A DNA stretch of 64,000 nt from an uncultured eubacterium 1-6 (GCA_903789595.1 CAIFEZ010000005.1:95689-159688); one strand, 5' to 3'; positions 1-8,122 are shown, counted from the stretch's first letter. Made by a program: numbers and translations. Notes: a model not told the origin generated them from the letters alone.

Positions 1-2
1 CG

Positions 3-104
3 TGGATTAGCTATGATAATCAGGAAAGTGTTATCTGTGAAATTAAAAACTGCTTCGATCCTAAATGTCCAACGAAAGTCGTACCCTTTGGCTTTGCAGC
101 ATAA
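3..104 (+). CDS. C-terminal end of an unidentified protein (cut by window edge)
   Basis: An open frame runs in from the left edge and stops at 102-104, giving 33 residues that end in VVPFGFAA, with a Cys pair spaced C-x5-C (CFDPKC). It is followed at once by a strong hairpin terminator, which supports a real gene end. I do not recognise the family. Confidence 0.4.
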   Translation, partial: WISYDNQESVICEIKNCFDPKCPTKVVPFGFAA

Positions 105-110
105 AAAATA

Positions 111-130
111 GAGCAGGAATCAACCTGCTC
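111..130 (+). terminator. Rho-independent terminator
   Basis: A 7-bp stem GAGCAGG/CCTGCTC with a 6-nt loop is followed by TTT. It lies directly after the partial gene at the left edge. Confidence 0.7.
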
Positions 131-242
131 TTTGCCGTTCTAAAAAATTATAAAATCACAAGATATTGTAAGGTACTTGTCGAAAATGGAAGATTGTACA
201 CTATAAATTGACATAATAAGGCATAATTATCCCTAAACAAGC

Positions 243-271
243 TTGACAGAAAAATTCAAACATGCTATAAT
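243..271 (+). promoter_or_regulatory. Consensus sigma-70/sigma-A promoter
   Basis: TTGACA at 243-248 and TATAAT at 266-271 are separated by exactly 17 bp. The next downstream ORF starts only at 604, so the transcript would have a leader of about 320 nt or encode an RNA. Confidence 0.65.
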
Positions 272-603
272 TATAGTGTAGCTTTGATGACATAAATATA
301 CTCACTATACGTCTATCTTTTCGCATAATGAATCAAAAGAATTATTTAATTTTTTTGTATCTTGTATCTTGAAAATTTAATTAATCTATTTGAAATGAGG
401 AATGCAAATTGATTGCTTAATTCTTTAAGTCAAAGCACACTATTGATGAAACTGTGCATTGACTTTGTAATTAAAAGTATAAACGATTAGTTTATAAATA
501 TAATTGCGAATTAGAAATAATAGAAACAAATATTTGACAAATGACATCTTTAAGTGTATTGGCAATTAGTAAATGACTTTATATTAGCTGAAAGGAAATA
601 ATA
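272..603. other. Noncoding leader region
   Basis: No ORF with a ribosome binding site is visible here. It is very AT-rich. A second possible -35 (TTGACA at 534-539) lies upstream of the small ORF at 604, but its -10 is poor. I see no strong long inverted repeat. Confidence 0.3.
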
Positions 604-741
604 ATGAGCAATAAAAGCAGCGATTTTCAGGGTATCCCCATGAAGGACATTCAGAATCCAATTGATGAGATGTACAGAAAGAATCAGCCGGAGTTTGGAA
701 TTCCGCTGAAAGAATTGAACAAGATGAAAGAGGGTAAATAA
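604..741 (+). CDS. Small hypothetical protein with an internal repeat (45 aa)
   Basis: The ORF starts ATG 8 nt after AAAGGAA and stops at 739-741. The charged 45-residue product contains two similar segments, FQGIPMKDIQ and EFGIPLKELN, about 25 residues apart, so it may be a duplicated short binding motif. Its stop codon overlaps the ATG of the next small ORF, suggesting translational coupling. I do not recognise the family, and a peptide precursor or a small phage regulator are both possible. Confidence 0.4.
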   Translation: MSNKSSDFQGIPMKDIQNPIDEMYRKNQPEFGIPLKELNKMKEGK

Positions 742-812
742 TGACTAATACGAAAATTAGTGAAAACAATGCTGAAACACCTTGGAGTGCAAAAAAGCAT
801 AGCATTAATTAA
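741..812 (+). CDS. Very small hypothetical ORF (23 aa)
   Basis: The ATG overlaps the stop of the preceding 45-codon ORF (TAATG). The product is 23 residues, hydrophilic, with a single Trp. The only support is coupling and position before a hairpin, so it may be an artefact. Confidence 0.22.
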   Translation: MTNTKISENNAETPWSAKKHSIN

Positions 813-820
813 AACATACT

Positions 821-860
821 CTCCCTTGGTGGCAGCTTAACGGTTGCCGCCTTGGGGGAG
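821..860 (+). terminator. Hairpin after the small ORFs
   Basis: CTCCC and GGGAG at the base, plus TGGCA and TGCCG closer to the loop, form an interrupted stem. No clean T-run follows, so termination is uncertain. Confidence 0.35.
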
Positions 861-893
861 GCTTATTAAGGAAAGAGGGAATGAATCGCAAGA

Positions 894-1703
894 ATGTATT
901 TGTCAGTACAGAAAATTCAAGGCAAATCAAAACAGTATGGAGAGCCAAAAGGTGTAGTTACTTATACAGAAAATATAGGAACTACAACCTACTATCGATG
1001 GAAATATAAAGAGGATTTTGAGCGTCCTAATATATCTTTTAAATTTGTGGTAAAAAAATCATATCGTGAACAAGGTAAGGTAAAGCAGCTTCAATTATGT
1101 TTAGGCACTATCTTTTGGTATTACTTCATATGTGAGCGTCAAGACCTATGGACTGATTACAATGTGCAGCGGATAAAGGATAAATTTAAACCAACAAAAA
1201 AACAGCTTAAGGCATTGCAAAGAGAAATTGACAAAACAATAGATAAAATTGAATCTGAAGCTTCAAAATACTATTACAGTAGTGCAGAGCATAGGGTGTA
1301 CGAAAAATACCATTTAGATGTTGACATATGGCAAAATCATAAAAACCTATTTCGTCTTAACTATGGCGATGAAAACATAGATAAATTCGAGCAAATCTAT
1401 GATTTTAATCTTGCCATTCACAATCAAAAACTGTTGGATGAACTTGATAATAAAAAAACTGAAAAAGAAGCAAAAGAAAAGGCCGATGCTGAAGCACAAG
1501 ACAGATATTGGCGTGAAGCTGCTAAAAGAGTCGAGGAAGAACAACAACGCCGTGCAGGTATAGTGAATTATTCAAATGAAGAAAAAACATATCTCAAGCA
1601 ATTTTATAGAACATTAGCTAAAAATTTTCACCCTGATATAGCGCATGATAATGGAAAAGCAATGCAATTTCTTAATCAGCTAAAAGAGCAATGGGGCGTG
1701 TAG
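894..1703 (+). CDS. Phage protein with C-terminal J-domain-like segment
   Basis: This 269-residue protein has a charged coiled-coil stretch at about 180-225 and a C-terminal segment at about 227-269. That segment contains F-Y-R-T-L-A-K-N-F-H-P-D, the helix II plus HPD signature of J-domains (HPD at 246-248). J-domains stimulate DnaK/Hsp70 ATPase, so a role in recruiting the host chaperone is plausible. Only helices II and III fit, because the protein ends 21 residues after HPD. The N-terminal 170 residues match nothing I know. The start was taken as ATG 894, about 12 nt after AGGAAAGAGGG; an ATG at 881 is in another frame. It precedes the iteron-like repeats and primase. Confidence 0.6.
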   Translation: MYLSVQKIQGKSKQYGEPKGVVTYTENIGTTTYYRWKYKEDFERPNISFKFVVKKSYREQGKVKQLQLCLGTIFWYYFICERQDLWTDYNVQRIKDKFKPTKKQLKALQREIDKTIDKIESEASKYYYSSAEHRVYEKYHLDVDIWQNHKNLFRLNYGDENIDKFEQIYDFNLAIHNQKLLDELDNKKTEKEAKEKADAEAQDRYWREAAKRVEEEQQRRAGIVNYSNEEKTYLKQFYRTLAKNFHPDIAHDNGKAMQFLNQLKEQWGV

Positions 1704-1790
1704 GTACTTTCAAAATAATTAAGGTAACTACATTAATCGAATACTGAAAATATAGTTGTAGGTACTTAAAAGATTATTACAGTAACTACA
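1699..1790. repeat. Two palindromic iteron-like units
   Basis: Each unit is TGTAGGTAC, 16 bp, GTAACTACA (1699-1732 and 1757-1790). The two units have identical spacing and a 58-bp period. The arms are inverted repeats with one mismatch. They lie between the J-domain gene and the primase, where a replication origin or an autoregulatory operator is expected. Confidence 0.6.
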
Positions 1791-1972
1791 TAAGCCATTA
1801 TAGTGGCGGTATGTTTACATTATTCCATTGATTTATTTTCGGCAATAGCTATATAGCTGATACATCTCACTCTCAGCTAGTATTTTTGCCACCGAACCGA
1901 ACACGTTACCGAACACACTTTCGTCAAATTGCACAAAGAGAGCAATATTAAACACTTGAAAGGATTGATTCA

Positions 1973-2053
1973 ATGAAAAAGATTAGAAGTAGAAAGGAAA
2001 AAGTGATTATAAAGAAATATGAAGATAAACCAGAATTTAAAAAATTATCTTAA
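1973..2053 (+). CDS. Small basic leader ORF overlapping the primase start (26 aa)
   Basis: It starts with ATG after GAAAGGATTG and encodes 26 mostly basic and acidic residues. It overlaps the first 35 bases of the primase gene in another frame. The primase ATG at 2019 has no good ribosome binding site and in-frame stops lie just upstream of it, so this ORF may serve as a translational coupler. Confidence 0.35.
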   Translation: MKKIRSRKEKVIIKKYEDKPEFKKLS

Positions 2054-3596
2054 ACTATTATTCGATTTTGATCCAGTAACAGACGATTTTAAATTAAAAC
2101 CACAAGAATATGTACGAATTAAAGCAATAAAGCCAAGAGAACATAATACTCCACTTATCAAAACATGGTACATAAAAAATGTTTCTGAGCTGGAAGACAT
2201 AATCAAGAAGTACAAATATAACTGGAATCTTTATATTGGCCTTGCAACAACTAAAGGCAAAAATGAAACAGCCGAATACATGTTGGCAAGAAAAGTTATG
2301 TTTCTTGATTTCGATTTAAAGGATTATCCTCAGTACAACGATGTAAAGGACTTTGAGCAACATATCAAAAGAAATTTACATTATCTATTTTATCATGCAG
2401 TTGTTGATTCTGGAAATGGATATCACTTCTATTTTGCAACACAGCGAACGGTTGATAATTCCAGAGCAACACGAATTAATAAAAATCTTGCTAAAATATT
2501 AGGAGCCGATCCAAAGGCAGTTCTTCCAACGCAGCTTATGCGCTTGCCTACAAGTTTAAACCTAAAGCATGATGCAAAACCAGTGAATATTATTTGTAAT
2601 AATTACGGTAACCCTAACTTCAAACCCTATAGTTTAAATAAGCTGGAAAAAATTGTTAGCTATGCAAAGCAATCCGCTAAAGTCAAGGAAGTGCAACAGC
2701 TTCCACCTAAAGAATATAATAAAACATCTGGATATTTCTGTATTGAAAAGATGTTGGCTGAAGGAGTTCAGCAAGGGGAGCGTAATTTCTGTTTAGGCAG
2801 AATTACAAAATATCTCCAATTGAAAGGTTATCACTACAGCAATGGGCTAAAAGTTGCCTTGGAATGGAATCAGCGTTGTAATCCTCCAAAGTCAGTAAAT
2901 GAGGTTGCAGTTGATTTTAAGCGATATTGGGAATCAGATTATAAGCTCTTAGGTTGCAAACTGGAAGATAAAACAAAGCAATCTATTCTCAATAGATATT
3001 GTGACAGATATAAATGTAAGACCATTTTTAATAATTCAAAAGCAAATATAAAGACAAAAGAAATTGAAATGGATAATAATTTCTTAAAAAATAATGTTAT
3101 TCGTAAATTAAGAGGAAACCATTATCTCATACTGTCAGTTCTTTATGTTCACGATAAAGGACTTACATACAATAGTATATCTCAAGAGATTACAAATCCA
3201 ACAACGAAGAAACCATGTATGTCAAAAAAAACTCTATATCGTATTTTAAATGATCTTATTAAAATGAAGTACATTTTTCGTGATCAGTACGGTACTTATA
3301 GATTAATAAGGTTTCCTAACTTCGGTCAGGGCGCAACTAAGTATTACTATTCGGCAAGTATCCTTCTCATAAATGGAATCATTAAACAACAGGATTATCT
3401 TATATATTTATGTTTGGTTAGGAATCAACAGCAGAATAAAAGTACTACATATGATCAAATATCTGATGATACTGGAATCTCAAAAGGTCATGTGTGTGAA
3501 CATATTCAAAACTTATTTAAAGCTAAAATATTAGATATCACAAAGAGTTATACAGATAAAGGAATACTATGTAATACTTATACTCTCATAGCCTGA
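2019..3596 (+). CDS. PrimPol-type (archaeo-eukaryotic) phage primase
   Basis: The 525-residue product carries the AEP/PrimPol catalytic signature: an FLDFD motif (D97, D99), SGNGYHFYF (H136) and, later, LMRLPTSLN. These correspond to the metal-binding DxD, the nucleotide-binding sxH and the third motif of the family. The C-terminal part, from about 360, looks like two winged-helix modules (segments KTLYRILNDLIKMKYI and GISKGHVCEHIQNLFKAKIL). It would make primers, or copy DNA, at the element's origin. It sits next to the iteron-like units and upstream of the RNA polymerase-like gene. No helicase domain is fused. Confidence 0.75.
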   Translation: MKINQNLKNYLKLLFDFDPVTDDFKLKPQEYVRIKAIKPREHNTPLIKTWYIKNVSELEDIIKKYKYNWNLYIGLATTKGKNETAEYMLARKVMFLDFDLKDYPQYNDVKDFEQHIKRNLHYLFYHAVVDSGNGYHFYFATQRTVDNSRATRINKNLAKILGADPKAVLPTQLMRLPTSLNLKHDAKPVNIICNNYGNPNFKPYSLNKLEKIVSYAKQSAKVKEVQQLPPKEYNKTSGYFCIEKMLAEGVQQGERNFCLGRITKYLQLKGYHYSNGLKVALEWNQRCNPPKSVNEVAVDFKRYWESDYKLLGCKLEDKTKQSILNRYCDRYKCKTIFNNSKANIKTKEIEMDNNFLKNNVIRKLRGNHYLILSVLYVHDKGLTYNSISQEITNPTTKKPCMSKKTLYRILNDLIKMKYIFRDQYGTYRLIRFPNFGQGATKYYYSASILLINGIIKQQDYLIYLCLVRNQQQNKSTTYDQISDDTGISKGHVCEHIQNLFKAKILDITKSYTDKGILCNTYTLIA

Positions 3597-3605
3597 GTAC
3601 ACTGG

Positions 3606-3757
3606 TATAGGCTAACGCCTATATTAATCATATGTATACAAAGGTTCCCGTTTTTACTACAGTAGTATCAAAAAAGTATTTATTCATGCGGTTTTTTAGT
3701 TAGTAAGGTACGTTCCCTTTTTGACACAGCATGTCTGAAAGACCGCATGGATACTAC
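3606..3757 (+). promoter_or_regulatory. Palindrome-rich leader upstream of the RNA polymerase-like gene
   Basis: The 211-bp gap holds a perfect hairpin TATAGGC-TAAC-GCCTATA (3606-3623), a TACTAC-a-GTAGTA palindrome near 3654-3666, and two separated inverted pairs: GTAGTATC (3662) with GATACTAC (3750), and CATGCGGT (3685) with ACCGCATG (3742). It could terminate the primase transcript, regulate the next gene, or both. Confidence 0.45.
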
Positions 3758-3807
3758 ATTTTTGAAAACACCGAAAAATGAAAATTTGAAAGGAAGTTAT
3801 AATTTAA

Positions 3808-6800
3808 TTGACTAAACAGAATAATAATAAATCAACAACATTACGCGGTATTTGCCGTTTGAAAATAACTGAGGTACACGATGGAAATAAATTTTGGTTG
3901 GTAGATCAATGGAAAAATATATGTGAAAATAACAACTATCACAATGAACTATTGTCAGATAAAACAATAATCAAAAAAATAAAGAATGGTACTGTGAAGA
4001 CAGATTGGGCGATAAAGAAGCATGAAATTCTTGTAAATGAATCAGAATTTTTCCGCATTGTAGAGCAGTTGAATCCTAATTGTGTTGTTGATGATGGCAG
4101 AGGATATCAATTCATCCGTGATATCGTGGAAGTTAAAGTCGGCAGAAACCATAAACTATATGATCCGTGGTTTACGGAAGAAGCAAAGGCAGCGGATGGG
4201 TTAGGAATTATTTATTTAAATGGCAGACGTTTTAAAAAAATATTTTGTAGTGCTTCACATGTACGTCAAAAGAAAGTATTTTTTGTTGCTGAAGAATTAT
4301 ATGACAAAGTAATGGAAATAGCACTTGCAGGGATTGATGTTGATAATCCAGACAATATCAAACCGGCGTGCAAGTGGGGAGCATATCTCGGCATATGCTG
4401 CACTGATTCAAAGGTTGTAACAACGCCGAATATAGTTGTAATTCAAGATTATAAACAACCGATAACGGAAAAATTTGATGTTGTAAAAGGTAATGTTGTC
4501 AAAAACATAAATAAAAAGACAAAAGATCAAATACCGTTTTTATACGAACTGAATGATGATCCACAAAATGATATTGAAAAAACAATCCCTATTCTGCCAT
4601 TTGATGGAGCAGGTCTCGTTGATATTTCACTTGCCAAAACATGGGCGAATGATTTGAATCTGAAGTATATTCCATCTGCTTTTCAATTCCGTGCTATGGC
4701 AGGCATCAAGGGAAATGTTTATCCATTTAATATTATGGAGTTTGCGAAAAAATATAATGTACGAAAAATAATCGACAGATGGGGCAAAGAATGGGATTTA
4801 TATGATGATAAAATTAATTGTATTTTGACGGAGAGTCAAGTAAAATTTGCCAAAATGTTTAGCACTGCCGAAGAGTGGAAGGACGCTTTCACAAAGAAAC
4901 TATATGGTTATCAGCGCACATTCAATATATCAGATGCTTGTATTCCGTATAAGAAATTAGAGCCATATTGTGTATTAAGCTATCAGCCGTTACAAACGCT
5001 TGAATTTTCCGATGATGAAATTAAAACATTATGTCAAAAAACTGTTGATGAAGTGACAAAGGTACATACGGATATAGATGCTTTTGTTAAATGGCGTGGA
5101 TTAGACAGAGACGAGGAAGAGCAAAAACAAAGGACATATACGAATCCTGTTTTATTTGCCTTGAAATATAATCATAGTTTAGCCAATGACAGTTATGTGC
5201 ATAAAGTGATGATGGGTAATCTGCTTAAATTCCGTATGACGAATCATATTCGTATTGAGGTGCGAGGCAATTACCAAGTGTTTATACCCGATATTTTTGC
5301 ATTGGCACAAGCAGCATTTAATTTACCAGTTACTGGACTACTTAATGCAGGGCAAGTATATAATCTATTTTGGCATAATCAAGGCACAACAGAATTAGAT
5401 ATGATACGTTTTCCACATGTGGCAAGGGAACACTATTTGGTAAAGCTTGCTAATCCAACGGACAAAAAATGGGATGAAATGAAATATTGGTATCAATATC
5501 AAAATGTGGGATATATAAGCAGCATACATGATTCGCTTGCTTTACGTCTCGGGGGAGCCGATTATGACGATGATCATGTTTATGGTGTTGCGGAAAAAAC
5601 AATCTGTAATGCTGTTAGGCGTAATCCAGCTAATACAATCTATTTTGAGCGTGACAAAGATGGAGAAGATGAAGTTGTTAAAAAAATAAAAGCGGATGAT
5701 TATGTTGCTATTGCAAAAAGCGATTCGGTTGGCATGACAAATGATATAGGACGAGTCGTTAATCCTACAAGCCAGTTATGGAGTATGATTACACCGGAAA
5801 ATACAAATGAAGAAAATAACAAAATATTCGATTATGTAAAATTGATGAGCGTTTTGGATAGTTTAACAATTGATTTTGCCAAAACAGGAATTAAAGCACA
5901 AATGCCAGAAAAAATAAAACAAATATTAAAGGAATATAAAAATCCTTATTTTTTCCAATTTCGAGATAAACAAAAAACAGGAAAAGATAACCAAACGCAA
6001 TTAAGGGCATTGCAAAATAATACAAAAGCTAAAGCAAACAGCAGCGATACTAATTCAACAATGAATCGAATAGCGCATTTTATGGATAGCAAAATTAGCA
6101 ATCTAAAAGGTGATTATGATGTACCTTTATTTGACTGGAAAACATTATTACAGGGTGATTACGATAAACAAGACAGTGAAGTATATCAGACAGTCAAAAA
6201 AGAGCTGAAAAAATTACATTATGATTTTGCCAAGCAATGCAAGGAAATCAATAAAAATAGTAAAAATGCTTTTGATGATGATGGAAAAGACAATGCAAAA
6301 GCCGCTATGACACGGTTGCGTTTGATTTTTGATGAATGTAAAGTACAATTATTACAAATACAGCCAGATGTAAATAGATTGATTAATGATATAATTATTG
6401 CTTATTACACAGAAAAAGAACTGGTGACAAAAAGTAAAGCAATCATCTGGAATTGCTTTTCAAATCAGATGATAACACGGTGCAAGGGGAAGAAGAGCAA
6501 AAATAAAATTTACAATATTGATAATCTACAAAAACAGCATGATAAGATCGTTAAGGCACACAAAAAAGAAATGATTTACAAAAATAAGCAAATTGGAATA
6601 CCATTAATTGACGATATAAAAAATAAAGTATCTATTACCGATGCTGATAAAAAATTTATTAATAAAACGCTTAAAACACAGCGCAGTAAAAAGCTGTATT
6701 ATTCATTACTATATACGTGGCTTAAATGGGAAAAAGCAAATCCAGATGCCGATAATATGGAAATAATGTATCGTTCTACTGATCAAATTAGTAAATCGCA

Positions 6801-7245
6801 GCTATGCAAAATAGCTGGAGTATCAGTAAAAGCATGGCGTGATATTATCACATCTCTGCAAAACACAAAATTAGTAAAAATTCTTAAATTGGACGATAAG
6901 TCAACAAAAATACAAATTAATTATCAGCGTAATAAAGGTAAAAAAATAGAATTACCTGAGACATGCAAAAAAATGAGAAGCTGGATCAACCATAATGTAC
7001 CGACAGAAAAACATAGGCACGAAGAATCGGAAAATTATAATGTTAGTGATTTTAGAAAACCAAAAAAATCATGTAAGAAGCAAGTAATGTGTGTAGAAAC
7101 TGGACAATTTTTTGGATCACTAAAAGAGGTCGAGCAAAAAACGGCTATAGATAAAAATGGTATTAGTGCCTGTTGTCACGGAAAACGTAAAACAGCAGGT
7201 GGTTATCATTGGGCTTTTTATGATGATATAAAAAAAGCAGAATAA
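3808..7245 (+). CDS. QDE-1/RdRP-like single-chain two-barrel RNA polymerase with C-terminal NUMOD-like motif
   Basis: The 1145-residue protein carries PSAFQFRAMAGIKG (residues 289-302), matching the conserved PSAFQIRYGGYKG-type block of eukaryotic RdRPs. It also carries GGADYDDDHVY (D585, D587, D589), matching their GSDLDGDEYF catalytic loop. The spacing between the blocks fits a double-psi-barrel polymerase of the QDE-1/YonO kind. The usual DbDGD glycine is Asp588, while the three metal-binding aspartates are kept. Residues about 980-1035 look like a winged helix. The last 60 residues (ETGQFFGSLKEVE ... GGYHWAFY) resemble the NUMOD1 DNA-binding motif of homing endonucleases. By analogy with YonO it should transcribe phage DNA. 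The start is TTG, 11 nt after AAAGGAAG. Family assignment is by motif only. Confidence 0.72.
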   Translation: MTKQNNNKSTTLRGICRLKITEVHDGNKFWLVDQWKNICENNNYHNELLSDKTIIKKIKNGTVKTDWAIKKHEILVNESEFFRIVEQLNPNCVVDDGRGYQFIRDIVEVKVGRNHKLYDPWFTEEAKAADGLGIIYLNGRRFKKIFCSASHVRQKKVFFVAEELYDKVMEIALAGIDVDNPDNIKPACKWGAYLGICCTDSKVVTTPNIVVIQDYKQPITEKFDVVKGNVVKNINKKTKDQIPFLYELNDDPQNDIEKTIPILPFDGAGLVDISLAKTWANDLNLKYIPSAFQFRAMAGIKGNVYPFNIMEFAKKYNVRKIIDRWGKEWDLYDDKINCILTESQVKFAKMFSTAEEWKDAFTKKLYGYQRTFNISDACIPYKKLEPYCVLSYQPLQTLEFSDDEIKTLCQKTVDEVTKVHTDIDAFVKWRGLDRDEEEQKQRTYTNPVLFALKYNHSLANDSYVHKVMMGNLLKFRMTNHIRIEVRGNYQVFIPDIFALAQAAFNLPVTGLLNAGQVYNLFWHNQGTTELDMIRFPHVAREHYLVKLANPTDKKWDEMKYWYQYQNVGYISSIHDSLALRLGGADYDDDHVYGVAEKTICNAVRRNPANTIYFERDKDGEDEVVKKIKADDYVAIAKSDSVGMTNDIGRVVNPTSQLWSMITPENTNEENNKIFDYVKLMSVLDSLTIDFAKTGIKAQMPEKIKQILKEYKNPYFFQFRDKQKTGKDNQTQLRALQNNTKAKANSSDTNSTMNRIAHFMDSKISNLKGDYDVPLFDWKTLLQGDYDKQDSEVYQTVKKELKKLHYDFAKQCKEINKNSKNAFDDDGKDNAKAAMTRLRLIFDECKVQLLQIQPDVNRLINDIIIAYYTEKELVTKSKAIIWNCFSNQMITRCKGKKSKNKIYNIDNLQKQHDKIVKAHKKEMIYKNKQIGIPLIDDIKNKVSITDADKKFINKTLKTQRSKKLYYSLLYTWLKWEKANPDADNMEIMYRSTDQISKSQLCKIAGVSVKAWRDIITSLQNTKLVKILKLDDKSTKIQINYQRNKGKKIELPETCKKMRSWINHNVPTEKHRHEESENYNVSDFRKPKKSCKKQVMCVETGQFFGSLKEVEQKTAIDKNGISACCHGKRKTAGGYHWAFYDDIKKAE

Positions 7246-7252
7246 AATAAAT

Positions 7253-7285
7253 AAAGGTCTTACAAAGAGATAATGTAAGACCTTT
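7253..7285 (+). terminator. Terminator after the polymerase gene
   Basis: A perfect 11-bp stem AAAGGTCTTAC/GTAAGACCTTT is followed by TT. It lies just past the stop codon at 7243-7245. Confidence 0.8.
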
Positions 7286-7436
7286 TTGGTAAAATTGCAA
7301 AAAATATATTGCTAAAAAGTCATTTATTCATGCATTTATTTTGCATTTTTGTGTTGTTAAACGAACTAACGACTATAGATATAATATATTTTACAATTAT
7401 TATTTATAAAAAATAAATTGGAAGGTGGTGTAATTC

Positions 7437-7634
7437 ATGGATCAAAAAGAATTAAGGGGAAGATTAAATTACGCATGTGATACAATTGGCTTAAAGTCAA
7501 AAACTATTGCCAAAGTAGCAGGAGTAGAAGAATCAAGATTAAGCAGGTTTAAAAACGGTAAAACCATGTTATGCCGCCCTGAAGCTAAAAGGTTAGAAAA
7601 CTATTTTGATAATTTTTTTATGGTAGAATTATAA
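7437..7634 (+). CDS. Small Cro-like helix-turn-helix protein
   Basis: The 65-residue protein has a predicted HTH in residues about 20-45 (KTIAKVAGVEESRLSRFKNG), typical of XRE/Cro-type or phage regulatory DNA-binding proteins. The start is ATG with GGAAGGTGG upstream. It is followed by a terminator and the hairpin-rich noncoding region, so it may regulate that locus. Confidence 0.6.
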   Translation: MDQKELRGRLNYACDTIGLKSKTIAKVAGVEESRLSRFKNGKTMLCRPEAKRLENYFDNFFMVEL

Positions 7635-7653
7635 TTGAAATATTTTCGGTAAT

Positions 7654-7673
7654 AACAAGGTTAATTCCTTGTT
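7654..7673 (+). terminator. Terminator after the HTH gene
   Basis: A 7-bp stem AACAAGG/CCTTGTT with a 6-nt loop ends in TTT-rich sequence. Confidence 0.6.
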
Positions 7674-7721
7674 TTACATATAAATTACTCATTGTTTTTG
7701 AAGCGTTTGCTATTTACCGTA

Positions 7722-7746
7722 GCAGGTTCAAATCCTGCCGCCTCCA
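7722..7746 (+). other. tRNA/tmRNA-like 3' end (T-arm plus acceptor strand), not a full tRNA
   Basis: GCAGG-TTCAAAT-CCTGC forms a perfect T-arm and is followed by CGCCTCCA, like the 3' end of a tRNA or a clostridial tmRNA. No matching 5' acceptor GGAGGCG lies within about 80 bp upstream. It could be an att-site remnant, because many integrases target this part of tRNA and ssrA genes, or a tRNA-like domain of the downstream RNA. Confidence 0.45.
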
Positions 7747-8100
7747 TTAATTGTGTGTAAATAGCTGGGGTGAACTGATGGTTTCCTATATGGAGCTGGA
7801 TTAAAGGCAGACAATCACTTGCCTGCACTCTTTTGAGTGTTGCCTAAAAAATAATGTATGAGTCATACATTATATTAATCTTCTTTCAAGGCGCATTTTG
7901 AGCCGTATGGTTGAGAGTGCGCCTAGATTATAATCACATTTATTATGTGTTTATATATAAAAAAGGAATGGTGATTATTAAGAATTACAAAGTTGTTAGT
8001 TTTTTGTAATTGCATGGTAAAACATGTTGGGTAACTGTTTAAACTAATCTTCCTTACCAAACAGTTATGTAATGTAAGGGTGGTGGGACTTACATTAAAT
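7747..8100 (+). ncRNA. Candidate structured noncoding RNA (hairpin-rich region)
   Basis: The stretch lacks ORFs and contains successive stems. These are GCACTC/GAGTGT at 7825-7840; a perfect 10-bp ATAATGTATG/CATACATTAT at 7851-7873; AGGCGCA/TGCGCCT with an inner AGCC/GGTT at 7889-7924; CACAT/ATGTG at 7935-7949; AATTACAAA/TTTGTAATT at 7983-8011; TAACTGTTT/AAACAGTTA at 8032-8067; and AATGTAAG/CTTACATT at 8071-8096. AGGCA at 7805 can pair with TGCCT at 7820 or 7841. Size, density of stems, prophage setting and tRNA-like neighbour recall large ornate phage RNAs such as ROOL or GOLLD, but I cannot assign it. Confidence 0.5.
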
Positions 8101-8122
8101 TATTTTCTTTTGTCGCTCTTTG

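Noticed and set aside
300..309. ACTCACTATA, identical to the core of the T7 promoter
   Set aside because: Only ten bases match, the flanks differ, and the polymerase encoded here looks like the two-barrel type, not the T7 family. Probably chance in AT-rich DNA.
7681..7746. A complete tRNA gene
   Set aside because: Only the T-arm and 3' acceptor strand fit. No pairing 5' acceptor, D-arm or anticodon arm is found in the preceding 80 bases.
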